Below, one piece after another: positions 1 to 11,321 of a DNA stretch of 64,000 nucleotides. The position numbers and the translations under genes are program-made. The notes beneath the pieces were generated by a model, which made no database searches, had not been told where the DNA came from, and worked only from the letters and a program-made list of their open reading frames with translations. The DNA is from Cavia porcellus (taxonomy: Eukaryota > Chordata > Mammalia > Rodentia > Caviidae): contig NW_026947627.1 of assembly GCF_034190915.1 (NCBI RefSeq), positions 310,001 through 374,000 on the forward strand. Reading direction: 5' to 3'. Position 1 is the first letter of the stretch. Each line of letters begins with the position of its first letter.

Positions 1-1
1 C

Positions 2-17
2 TCACTCCTACTAGTGA
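2..17. other. Short inverted repeat in each monomer, overlapping a SpeI site
   Basis: TCACT at 2-6 and AGTGA at 13-17 are exact reverse complements around a 6-base loop, and ACTAGT (SpeI) lies at 10-15 across the right arm. The first TCAC can alternatively pair with GTGA at 57-60 of the preceding monomer, across the T-rich tract. The right arm is broken in variants such as CTACTTGTG, CTAGAGAATG and CTACTAATG. A functional role is not shown; five base pairs is a weak hairpin. Confidence 0.4.
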
Positions 18-31
18 ATGTAATGTAACAC

Positions 32-44
32 ACACCCATACAAT
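32..44 (+). other. Rap1-like sequence in each monomer (function unproven)
   Basis: The 13 bases at monomer positions 32-44 match the budding-yeast Rap1 consensus ACACCCATACATT at 12 of 13 positions; the mismatch is at position 43. G44 monomers match at 11. Variants with CGCATAC, CCGATAC, CCACACA or CCTTACA break it further. Rap1 binds telomeric and ribosomal-protein promoter sites in Saccharomycotina, but nothing else in the window says the host is a yeast, so this may be coincidence. Confidence 0.2.
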
Positions 45-1205
45 GCGCACCACCCCGTGATGTTTTTCTCACTCCTACTAGTGAATGTAATGTAACACAC
101 ACCCATACAATGCGCACACCCCGTGATGTTTTTCTCACTCCTACTAGTGAATCTAATGTAACACACACCCATACAATGCGCACCACCCCGTGATGTTTTT
201 CTCACTCCTACTAGTGAATCTAATGTAACACACACCCATACAATGCGCACCACCCCGTGATGTTTTTCTCACTCCTACTAGTGAATCTAATGTAACACAC
301 ACCCATACAATGCGCACCACCCCGTGATGTTTTTCTCACTGCTACTAGTGAATGTAATGTAACACACACCCATACAATGCGCACCACCCCGTGATGTTTT
401 TCTCACTCCTACTAGTGAATCTAATGTAACACACACCCATACAATGCGCACCACCCCGTGATGTTTTTCTCACTCCTACTAGTGAATCTAATGTAACACA
501 CACCCATACAATGCGCACCGCCCGGTGATGTTTTTCTCACTCCTACTAGTGAATCTAATGTAACACACACCCATACAATGCGCACCACCCCGTGATGTTT
601 TTCTCACTCCTACTAGTGAATGTAATGTAACACACTCCCATACAATGCGCACCCCCCCGTGATGTTTTTCTCACTCCTACTAGTGAATGTAATGTAACAC
701 ACACCCATAAAATGCGCACCCCCCCGTGATGTATTTCTCACTCCTACTATTGAATGTAATGTAACACACACCCATACAATGCGCACCACCCCGTGATGTT
801 TTTCTCACTCCTACTAGTGAATGTAATGTAACACACACCCATACAATGCGCACCACCCCGTGATGTTTTTCTCACTCCTTCTAGTGAATGTAATGTAACA
901 CACACCCATACAATGCGCACCACCCCGTGATGTTTTTCTCACTCCTACTAGTGAATGTAATGTAACACACACCCTTACAATGCGCACCACCCCGTGATGT
1001 TTTTCTCACTGCTACTAGTGTATGTAATGTAACACACACCCATACAATGCGCACCACCCCGTGATGTTTTTCTCACTCCTACTAGTGAATCTAATGTAAC
1101 ACACACCCATACAATGCGCACCACCCCGTGATGTTTTTCTCACTGCTACTAGTGAATCTAATGTAACACACACCCATACAATGCACACCACCCCGTGATG
1201 TTTTT

Positions 1206-2276
1206 CTCACTGCTACTAGTGAATCTAATGTAACACACACCCATACAACGCGCACCACCCCGTGATGTTTTTCTCACTGCTACTAATGAATCTAATGTCA
1301 CACACACCCATACAACGCGCACCACCCCGTGATGTTTTTCTCAGTGCTACTAGTGAATCTAACATAACACACACCCATACAATGCGCACCACCCCGTGAT
1401 GTTTTTCTCACTGCTACTAGTGAATCTAACGTAACACACACCCATACAATGCGCACCACCCCGTGATGTTTTTCTCACTCCTACTAGTGAATCTAATGTA
1501 ACACACACCCATACAATGCGCACCACCCCGTGATGTTTTCTCACTCCTACTAGTGTATCTAATGTAACACACACCCATACAAGGCGCACCACCCCGTGAT
1601 GTTTTTCTCACTCCTACTAGTGAATGTAATGTAACACACACCCATACAATGCGCACCACCCCGTGATGTTTTTCTCACTCCTACTAGTGAATGTAATGTA
1701 ACACACACCCATACAATGCGCACCACCCCGTGATGTTTTTCTCACTCCTACTAGTGAATCTAATGTAACACACACCCATACAATGCGCACCACCCCGTGA
1801 TGTTTTTCTCACTCCTACTAGTGAATCTAATGTAACACACACCCATACAATGCGCACCACCCCGTGATGTTTTTCTCACTCCTACTAGTGAAGCTAATGT
1901 AACACACACCCATACAAGGCGCACCAGCCCGTGATGTTTTTCTCACACCTACTAGTGAATCTAATGTAACACACACCCATAGAAGGCGCACCACCCCGTG
2001 ATGTTTTTCTCACTCCTACTTGTGAATCTAATGTAACACACACCCATACAAGGCGCACCACCCCGTGATGTTTTTCTCACTCCTACTAGTGAATCTAATG
2101 TAACACACACCCATACAATGCGCACCACCCCGTGATGTTTTTGTCACTCCCACTAGTGAATGTAATGTAACACACACCCATACAATGCGCACCACCCCGT
2201 GATGTTTTTCTCACTGCCTCTAGTGAATGTAATGTAACACACACCCGTACAATGCGCACCACCCCGTGATGGTTTT
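1206..2276 (+). repeat. Duplicated satellite block P, left copy
   Basis: Ordered rare marks here reappear at 6,234-7,293 with an offset of 5,028 bp: ACAACGCGC, CTACTAATGAA with ATGTCACAC, CTAACATAAC, a 66-bp monomer (GATGTTTTCTC near 1,534), GAAGCTAATG with CACCAGCCC, CATAGAAGG, TTTGTCACTCCC and GCCTCTAG. The offset drops by one monomer to 4,961 near the GAAGC mark and returns to 5,028 at the CATAGAAGG mark, so each copy has one monomer the other lacks. Homology ends near 2,265, where this copy has GATGG and the other does not. Confidence 0.85.
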
Positions 2277-5200
2277 TCTCACTCCTACTAGTGAATCTAA
2301 TGTAACACACACCCATACAATGCGCACCACCCCGTGATGTTTTTCACACTCCTACTAGTGAATCTAATGTAACACACACCCATACAAGGCGCACCACCCC
2401 GTGATGTTTTTCTCACTCCTACTAGTGAATCTAATGTAACACACACCCATACAATGCGCACCACCCCGTGATGTTTTTCTCACTCCTACTAGTGAAGCTA
2501 ATGTAACACACACGCATACAAGGCGCACCACCACGTGATGTTTTTCTCACTCCTACTAGTGAATGTAATGTAACACACACCCATACAAGGCGCACCACCC
2601 CGTGATGTTTTTCTCACTCCTACTTGTGAATCTAATGTAACACACACCCATACAAGGCGCACCACCCCGTGATGTTTTTCTCACTCCTACTAGTGAATCT
2701 AATGTAACACACACCCATAGAATGCGCGCCACCCCGTGATGTTTTTCTCACTCCCACTAGTGAATGTAATGTAACACACACACATACAATGCGCACCACC
2801 CCGTGATGTTTTTCTCACTCCCTCTAGTGAATGTAATGTAACACACACCCATACAATGCGCACCACCCCGTGATGGTTTTTCTCACTCCTACTAGTGAAT
2901 GTAATGTAACACACAACCTTACAATGCGCACCACCCCGTGATGTTTTTCTCACTGCTACTAGTGTATGTAATGTAACACACACCCATACAATGCGCACCA
3001 CCCCGTGATGTTTTTCTCAGTGCTACTAGTGAATCTAATGTAACAGACACCCATACAATGCGCACCACCCCGTGATGTTTTTCTCACTGCTACTAGTGAA
3101 TCTAATGTAACACACACCCATACAATGCGCACCACCACGTGATGTTTTTCTCACTGCTACTAGTGAATCTAATGTAACACACACCCATACAATGCGCACC
3201 ACCCCGTGATGTTTTTCTCACTGCTACTAGTGAATGTAATGTAACACACACCCATACAATGCGCACCTCCCCGTGATGTTTTTCTCACTGCTACTAGTGA
3301 ATGTAATGTAACACACACCCACACAATGCGCACCACCCCGTGATGTTTTTCTCACTGCTACTAGTGAATGTAATGTAACACACACCCATACAATGCGCAT
3401 CACCCCGTGATGTTTTTCTCACTGCTACTAGTGAATGTAATGTAATACACACCCATACAATGCGCACCACCCCGTGATGTTTTTCTCACTCCTACTAGTG
3501 AATCTAATGTAACACACACCCATACAATGCGCACCACCCCGTGATGTTTTTCTCACTCCTACTAGTGAATCTAATGTAACACACACCCATACAATGCGCA
3601 CCACCCCGTGATGTTTTTCTCACTCCTACTAGTGAATCTAATGTAACACACACCCATACAATGCGCACCACCCCGTGATGTTTTTCTCACTCCTACTAGA
3701 GAATGTAATGTAACACACACGCATACAATGCGCACCACCCCGTGATGTTTTTCTCACTCCTACTAGTGAATGTAATGTAACACACACCCATACAATGCGC
3801 ACCACCCCGTGATGTTTATCTCACTGCTACTAGTGAATGTAATGTAACACACACCCATACAATGCGCACCACCCCGTGATGTTTTTCTCACTCCTACTAG
3901 TGAAGCTAATGTAACACACACCCATACAAGGCGCACCACCCCGTGATGTTTTTCTCACTCCTACTAGTGAATCTAATGTAACACACACCCATACAAGGCG
4001 CACCACCCCGTGATGTTTTTCTCACTCCTACTTGTGAATCTAATGTAACACACACCCATACAAGGCCCAACACCCCGTGATATTTTTCTCACTCCTACTA
4101 GTGAATCTAATGTAACACACACCCATAGAATGCGCACCACCCCGTGATGTTTTTCTCACTCCCACTAGTGAATGTAATGTAACACACACCCATACAATGC
4201 GCACCACCCCGTGATGTTTTTCTCACTCCCTCTAGTGAATGAAATGTAACACACACCCATACAATGCGCAACACCCCGTGATGGTTTTTCTCACTCCTAC
4301 TAGTGAATGTAATGTAAAACACACACTTACAATGCGCACCACCCCGTGATGTTTTTCTCACTGCTACTAGTGTATGTAATGTAACACACACCCATACAAT
4401 GCGCACCACCCCGTGATGTTTTTCTCAGTGCTACTAGTGAATCTGATGTAACACACACCCATACAATGCGCACCACCCCGTGATGTTTTTCTCAGTGCTA
4501 CTAGTGAATCTAATGTAACACACACCCATACAATGCGCACCACCCCGTGATGTTTTTCTCACTCCTACTAGTGAATCTAATGTAACACACACCCATACAA
4601 TGCGCACCACCCCGTGATGTTTTTCTCACTCCTACTAGTGAATCTAATGTAACACACACCCATACAAGGCGCACCACCCCGTGATGATTTTCTCACTCCT
4701 GCTAGTGAATGTAATGTAACACACACCCATACAATGCGCACCACCCCGTGATGTTTTTCTCACTCCTACTAGTGAATCTAATGTAACACACACCCATACA
4801 ATGCGCACCACCCCGTGATGTTTTTCTCACTCCTACTAGTGAATCTAATGTAACACACACCCATACAATGCGCACCACCCCGTAATGTTTTTCTCACTCC
4901 TACTAGTGAATCTAATGTAACACACACCCATACAATGCGCACCACCCCGTGATGTTTTTCTCACTCCTACTAGTGAATCTAATGTAACACACACCCATAC
5001 AATGCGCACCACCCCGTGATGTTTTTCTCACTCCTACTAGTGAAGCTAATGTAACACACACCCATACAAGGCGCACCACCCCGTGATGTTTTTCTCACTC
5101 CTACTAGTGAATCTAATGTAACACACACCCATACACGGCGCACCACCCCGTGATGTTTTTCTCACTCCTACTTGTGAATCTAATGTAACACACACCCATA

Positions 5201-6233
5201 CAAGGCGCACCACCCCGTGATGTTTTTCTCACTCCTACTAGTGAATCTAATGTAACACACACCCATAGAATGCGCACCACCCCGTGATGTTTTTCTCACT
5301 CCCACTAGTGAATGTAATGTAACACACACACATACAATGCGCACCACCCCGTGATGTTTTTCTCACTCCCTCTAGTGAATGTAATGTAACACACACCCAT
5401 ACAATGCGCACCACCCCGTGATGGTTTTTCTCACTCCTACTAGTGAATTTAATGTAACACACAACCTTACAATGCGCACCACCCCGTGATGTTTTTCTCA
5501 CTGCTACTAGTGTATGTAATGTAACACACACCCATACAATGTGCACCACCCCGTGATGTTTTTCTCAGTGCTACTAGTGAATCTAATGTAACACACACCC
5601 ATACAATGCGCACCACCCCGTGATGTTTTTCTCACTGCTACTAGTGAATCTAATGTAACACACACCCATACAATGCGCACCACACCGTGATGTTTTTCTC
5701 ACTGCTACTAGTGAATCTAATGTAACACACACCCATACAATGCGCACCACCCCGTGATGTTTTTCTCACTGCTACTAGTGAATGTAATGTAACCCACACC
5801 CATACAATGCGCACCACCCCGTGATGTATTTCTCACTGCTACTAGTGAATGTAATGTAACACACACCCATACAATGCGCACCACCCCGTGATGTTTTTCT
5901 CACTGCTACTAGTGAATGTAATGTAACACACACCCACACAATGCGCACCACCCCGTGATGTTTTTCTCACTGCTACTAGTGAATGTAATGTAACACACAC
6001 CCACACAATGCGCACCACCCCGTGATGTTTTTCTCACTGCTACTAGTGAATGTAATGTAATACACACCCATACAATGCGCACCACCCCGTGATGTTTTTC
6101 TCACTCCTACTAGTGAATCTAATGTAACACACACCCATACAATGCGCACCACCCCGTGATGTTTTTCTCATTCCTACTAGTGAATCTAATGTAACACACA
6201 CCCATACAATGCGCACCACCCCGTGATGTTTTT
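2277..6233 (+). repeat. Satellite mosaic with three copies of the 68-bp-monomer haplotype
   Basis: About 59 monomers. The GATGG haplotype appears at about 2,699-3,001, 4,107-4,409 and 5,247-5,549, with spacings of 1,408 and 1,140 bp (21 and 17 monomers plus 1 bp). Each copy is preceded by GAAGCTAATG and CTACTTGTG monomers carrying CAAGGCGC. The stretches after each copy are rich in G7 monomers (CTCACTGCTA), notably 3,000-3,430 and 5,560-6,060. No other sequence type is seen. Confidence 0.85.
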
Positions 6234-7293
6234 CTCACTCCTACTAGTGAATCTAATGTAACACACACCCATACAACGCGCACCACCCCGTGATGTTTTT
6301 CTCACTGCTACTAATGAATCTAATGTCACACACACCCATACAATGCGCACCACCCCGTGATGTTTTTCTCAGTGCTACTAGTGAATCTAACATAACACAC
6401 ACCCATACAATGCGCACCACCCCGTGATGTTTTTCTCACTGCTACTAGTGAATCTAATGTAACACACACCCATACAATGCGCACCACCCCGTGATGTTTT
6501 TCTCACTCCTACTAGTGAATCTAATGTAACACACACCCATACAATGCGCACCACCCCGTGATGTTTTCTCACTCCTACTAGTGTATCTAATGTAACACAC
6601 ACCCATACAAGGCGCACCACCCCGTGATGTTTTTCTCACTCCTACTAGTGAATGTAATGTAACACACACCCATACAATGCGCACCACCCCGTGATGTTTT
6701 TCTCACTCCTACTAGTGAATGTAATGTAACACACACCCATACAATGCGCACCACCCCGTGATGTTTTTCTCACTCCTACTAGTGAATCTAATGTAACACA
6801 CACCCATACAATGCGCACCACCCCGTGATGTTTTTCTCACTCCTACTAGTGAAGCTAATGTAACACACACCCATACAAGGCGCACCAGCCCGTGATGTTT
6901 TTCTCACTCCTACTAGTGAATCTAATGTAACACACACCCATACAATGCGCACCACCCCGTGATGCTTCTCTCACTCCTACTAGTGAATGTAATGTAACAC
7001 ACACCCATAGAAGGCGCACCACCCCGTGATGTTTTTCTCACTCCTACTTGTGAATCTAATGTAACACACACCCATACAAGGCGCACCACCCCGTGATGTT
7101 TTTCTCACTCCTACTAGTGAATCTAATGTAACACACACCCATACAATGCGCACCACCCCGTGATGTTTTTGTCACTCCCACTAGTGAATGTAATGTAATA
7201 CACACCCATACAATGCGCACCACCCAGTGATGTTTTTCTCACTGCCTCTAGTGAATGTAATGTAACACACACCCATACAATGCGCACCATCCC
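6234..7293 (+). repeat. Duplicated satellite block P, right copy
   Basis: Homologous to 1,206-2,265 (see that entry). It contains a monomer marked GATGCTTCTC near 6,963 that is absent from the left copy. It ends at a junction near 7,290, where the GCCTCTAG monomer runs straight into a different haplotype (GTAACCCACAC followed by GATGTATTT, as at 5,792). Confidence 0.85.
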
Positions 7294-9114
7294 GTGATGT
7301 TTTTCTCACTGCTACTAGTGAATGTAATGTAACCCACACCCATACAATGCGCACCACCCCGTGATGTATTTCTCACTGCTACTAGTGAATGTAATGTAAC
7401 ACACACCCATACAATGCTCACCTCCCCGTGATGTTTTTCTCACTGCTACTAGTGAATGTAATGTAACACACACCCACACAATGCGCACCACCCCGTGATG
7501 TTTTTCTCACTGCTACTAGTGAATGTAATGTAACACACACCCATACAATGCGCATCACCCCGTGATGTTTTTCTCACTGCTACTAGTGAATGTAATGTAA
7601 TACACACCCATACAATGCGCACCACCCCGTGATGTTTTTCTCACTCCTACTAGTGAATGTAATGTAAAACACACCCATACAATGCGAACCACCCCGTGAT
7701 GTTTTTCTCACACCTACTAGTGAATCTAATGTAACACACACCCATACAATGCGCACCACCCCGTGATGTTTTTCTCACTCCTACTAGTGAATCTAATGTA
7801 ACACACACCCATACAATGCGCACCACCCCGTGATGTTTTTCTCACTCCTACTAGAGAATGTAATGTAACACACACGCATACAATGCGCACCACCCCGTGA
7901 TGTTTTTCTCACTCCTACTAGTGAATGTAATGTAACACACACCCATACAATGCGCACCACCCCGTGATGTTTATCTCACTGCTACTAGTGAATGTAATGT
8001 AACACACACCCATACAATGCGCACCACCCCGTGATGTTGTTCTCACTCCTACTAGTGAATCTAATGTAACACACACCCATACAAGGCGCACCACCCCGTG
8101 ATGTTTTTCTCACTCCTACTAGTGAATCTAATGTAACACACACCCATACAAGGCGCACCACCCCGTGATGTTTTTCTCACTCCTACTTGTGAATCTAATG
8201 TAACACACACCCATACAAGGCGCACCACCCCGTGATATTTTTCTCACTCGTACTAGTGAATCTAATGTAACACACACCCATAGAATGCGCACCACCCCGT
8301 GATGTTTTTCTCACTCCCACTAGTGAATGTAATGTAACACACACCCATACAATGAGCACCACCCCGTGATGTTTTTCTCACTACCTCTAGTGAATGAAAT
8401 GTAACACACACCCATACAATGCGCACCACCCCGTGATGGTTTTTCTCACTCCTACTAGTGAATGTAATGTAACACACACCCTTACAATGCGCACCACCCC
8501 GTGATGTTTTTCTCACTGCTACTAGTGTATGTAATGTAACACACACCCATACAATGCGCACCACCCCGTGATGTTTTTCTCAGTGCTACTAGTGAATCTA
8601 ATGTAACACACACCCATACAATGCACACCACCCCGTGATGTTTTTCTCAGTGCTACTAGTGAATCTAATGTAACACACACCCATACAATGCGCACCACCC
8701 CGTGATGTTTTTCTCACTCCTACTAGTGAATCTAATGTAACACACACCCATACAAGGCACACCACCCCGTGATGATTTTCTCACTCCTGCTAGTGAATGT
8801 AATGTAACACACACCCATACAATGCGCACCACCCCGTGATGTTTTTCTCACTCCTACTAGTGAATGTAATGTAACACACACCCATACAATGCGCACCACC
8901 CCGTGATGTTTTTCTCACTCCTACTAGTGAATCTAATGTAACACACACCCATACAATGCGCACCACCCCGTGATGTTTTTCTCACTCCTACTAGTGAATC
9001 TAATGTAACACACACCCATACAATGCGCACCACCCCGTGATGTTTTTCTCACTCCTACTAGTGAATCTAATGTAACACACACTCATACAATGCGCACCAC
9101 CCCGTGATGTTTTT
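7294..9114 (+). repeat. Satellite mosaic with one 68-bp-monomer haplotype
   Basis: About 27 monomers. It begins with the AACCCAC/GATGTATTT string and CCACACAATG monomers, then C20 monomers, a CTAGAGAATG/CGCATAC pair near 7,855, and the GATGG haplotype at about 8,262-8,564. GATGATTTTC with CCTGCTAG near 8,772-8,790 matches 4,685-4,701 and 16,470-16,490. Confidence 0.85.
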
Positions 9115-11321
9115 CTCACTCCTACTAGTGAAGCTAATGTAACACACACCCATACAAGGCGCACCACCCCGTGATGTTTTTCTCACTCCTACTAGTGAAT
9201 CTAATGTAACACACACCCATACAAGGCGCACCACCCCGTGATGTTTTTCTCACTCCTACTTGTGAATCTAATGTAACACACACCCATACAAGGCGCACCA
9301 CCCCGTGATGTTTTTCTCACTCCTACTAGTGAATCTAATGTAACACACACCCATAGAATGCGCACCACCCCGTGATGTTTTTCTCACTCCCACTAGTGAA
9401 TGTAATGTAACACACACACATACAATGCGCACCACCCCGTGATGTTTTTCTCACTCCCTCTAGTGAATGTAATGTAACACACACCCATACAATGCGCACC
9501 ACCCCGTGATGGTTTTTCTCACTCCTACTAGTGAATTTAATGTAACACACAACCTTACAATGCGCACCACCCCGTGATGTTTTTCTCACTGCTACTAGTG
9601 TATGTAATGTAACACACACCCATACAATGCGCACCACCCCGTGATGTTTTTCTCACTCCTACTAGTGAATCTAATGTAACACACACCCATACAATGCGCA
9701 CCACCCCGTGATGTTTTTCTCACTCCTACTAGTGAATCTAATGTAACACACACCCATACAATGCGCACCACCCCGTGATGTTTTTCTCACTCCTACTAGA
9801 GAATGTAATGTAACACACACGCATACAGTGCGCACCACCCCGTGATGTTTTTCTCACTCCTACTAGTGAATGTAATGTAACACACACCCATACAATGCGC
9901 ACCACCCCGTGATGTTTATCTCACTCCTACTAGTGAATGTAATGTAACACACACCCATACAATGCGCACCACCCCGTGATGTTTTTCTCACTCCTACTAG
10001 TGTATGTATTGTAACACACACCCATACAATGCGCACCACCCCGTGATGTTTTTCTCACTCCTACTAGTGAATGTAATGTAACACACACCCATACAATGCG
10101 CACCACCCCGTGATGTTTTTCTCACTCCTACTAGTGAATGTAATGTAACACACACCCATACAATGCGCACCACCCCGTGATGTTTTTCTCACTCCTACTA
10201 GTGAATGTAATGTAATACACACCCATACAATGCGCACCACCCCGTGATGTTTTTCTCACTGCTACTAGTGAATCTAATGTAACACACACCCATACAATGC
10301 GCACCACCCCGTGATGTTTTTCTCACTGCTACTAGTGAATCTAATGTAACACACACCCATACAATGCGCACCACCCCGTGATGTTTTTCTCACTCCTACT
10401 AGTGAATCTAAAGTAACACACACCCATACAATGCTCACCACCCCGTGATGTTGTTCTCACTGCTACTAGTGAATCTAATGTAACACACACCCATACAATG
10501 CGCACCACCCCGTGATGTTTTTCTCACTCCTACTAGTGAATCTAATGTAACACACACCCATAAAAGGCGCACCACCCCGTGATGTTTTTCTCACTGCTAC
10601 TAGTGAATGTAATGTAACACACACCCATAAAAGGCGCACCACCCCGTGATGTTTTTCTCACTGCTACAAGTGAACGTAATGTAACACACACCCATACAAT
10701 GCGCACCACCCCGTGATGTTTTTCTCACTCCTACTAGTGAATCTAATGTAACACACACCCATACAATGCGCACCACCCCGTGATGTTTTTCTCACTCCTA
10801 CTAGTGAATCTAATGTAACACACACCCATACAATGCGCACCACCCCGTGATGTTTTTCTCACTCCTAGTAGTGAATCTAATGTAACACGCACCCATACAA
10901 TGCGCACCACCCCGTGATGTTTTTCTCACTCCTACTAGTGAATGTAATTTATCACACACCCATACAATGCGCACCACCCCGTGATGTTTTTCTCACTCCT
11001 ACTAGTGAATGTAATGTAACACACACCCATACAAGGCGCACCACCCCGTGATGTTTTTCTCACTCCTACTAGTGAATGTAACACACACCCATACAATGCG
11101 CAGCACCCCGTGATGATTTTCTCACTCCTACTAGTGAAAGTAATGTAACACACACCCATACAATGCGCACCACCCCGTGATGTTTTTCTCACTCCTACTA
11201 GTGAATCTAATGTAACACACACCCATACAAGGCGCACCACCCCGTGATGTTTTTCTCACTCCTACTAGTGAATCTAATGTAACACACACCCATACAATGC
11301 GCACCACCCCGTGATGTTTTT
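9115..11321 (+). repeat. 2,207-bp tandem duplication, copy 1 (33 monomers)
   Basis: Begins at a GAAGCTAATG monomer and matches the next 2,207 bp mark for mark: CATAGAATG, CCCACTAG, ACACACATAC, CCCTCTAG, GATGG, AATTTAATG, CCTTACA, CTAGAGAATG with CATACAGTG, GTGTATGTATTG, CTAAAGTAAC, CTACAAGTGAACG, CCTAGTAGTG, AATTTATCAC, and a 62-bp monomer near 11,085. The period is 33 x 67 minus 5 plus 1, as expected from one 62-bp and one 68-bp monomer. Confidence 0.93.

Larger units (their letters stand above)
1..67 (+). repeat. Exemplar consensus monomer (G20 class)
   Basis: This first unit matches the window consensus at every position and sets the numbering used here. Three positions are two-state across the array: 7 (C or G, CTCACTC/CTCACTG), 20 (G or C, GAATG/GAATC) and 44 (T or G, CAATGCGC/CAAGGCGC). 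Rarer recurring marks include T15A (CTAGAGAATG), T24A (TAAAGTAAC), C29T (GTAATACAC), T63A (GATGATTTT), T64A (GATGTATTT), T66A (GATGTTTATC) and C56G (CACCCGGTG). Start phase is a convention; the biological unit boundary is unknown. Confidence 0.95.
1..1205 (+). repeat. Satellite mosaic, left edge of window
   Basis: About 18 monomers in a mixture of G20 and C20 classes. One monomer is 66 bp (GCGCACACCCC near 112). Around 633-735 lies the C7 haplotype: CACTCCCAT, then a run of seven C before GTGATG, then GATGTATTT. It is followed by a CCTTCTAG monomer (near 877), a CCCTTACA monomer (near 972) and a GTGTATG monomer (near 1,018). The same ordered string recurs at 14,497, 19,854, 24,057, 41,025, 48,241 and 62,496. 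Confidence 0.85.

Noticed and set aside
63..67. T5 tract as RNA polymerase III terminator of a small tandem RNA gene
   Set aside because: I found no convincing A box or B box in the 67-bp unit on either strand, and the unit is shorter than known pol III gene repeats such as 5S or tRNA.
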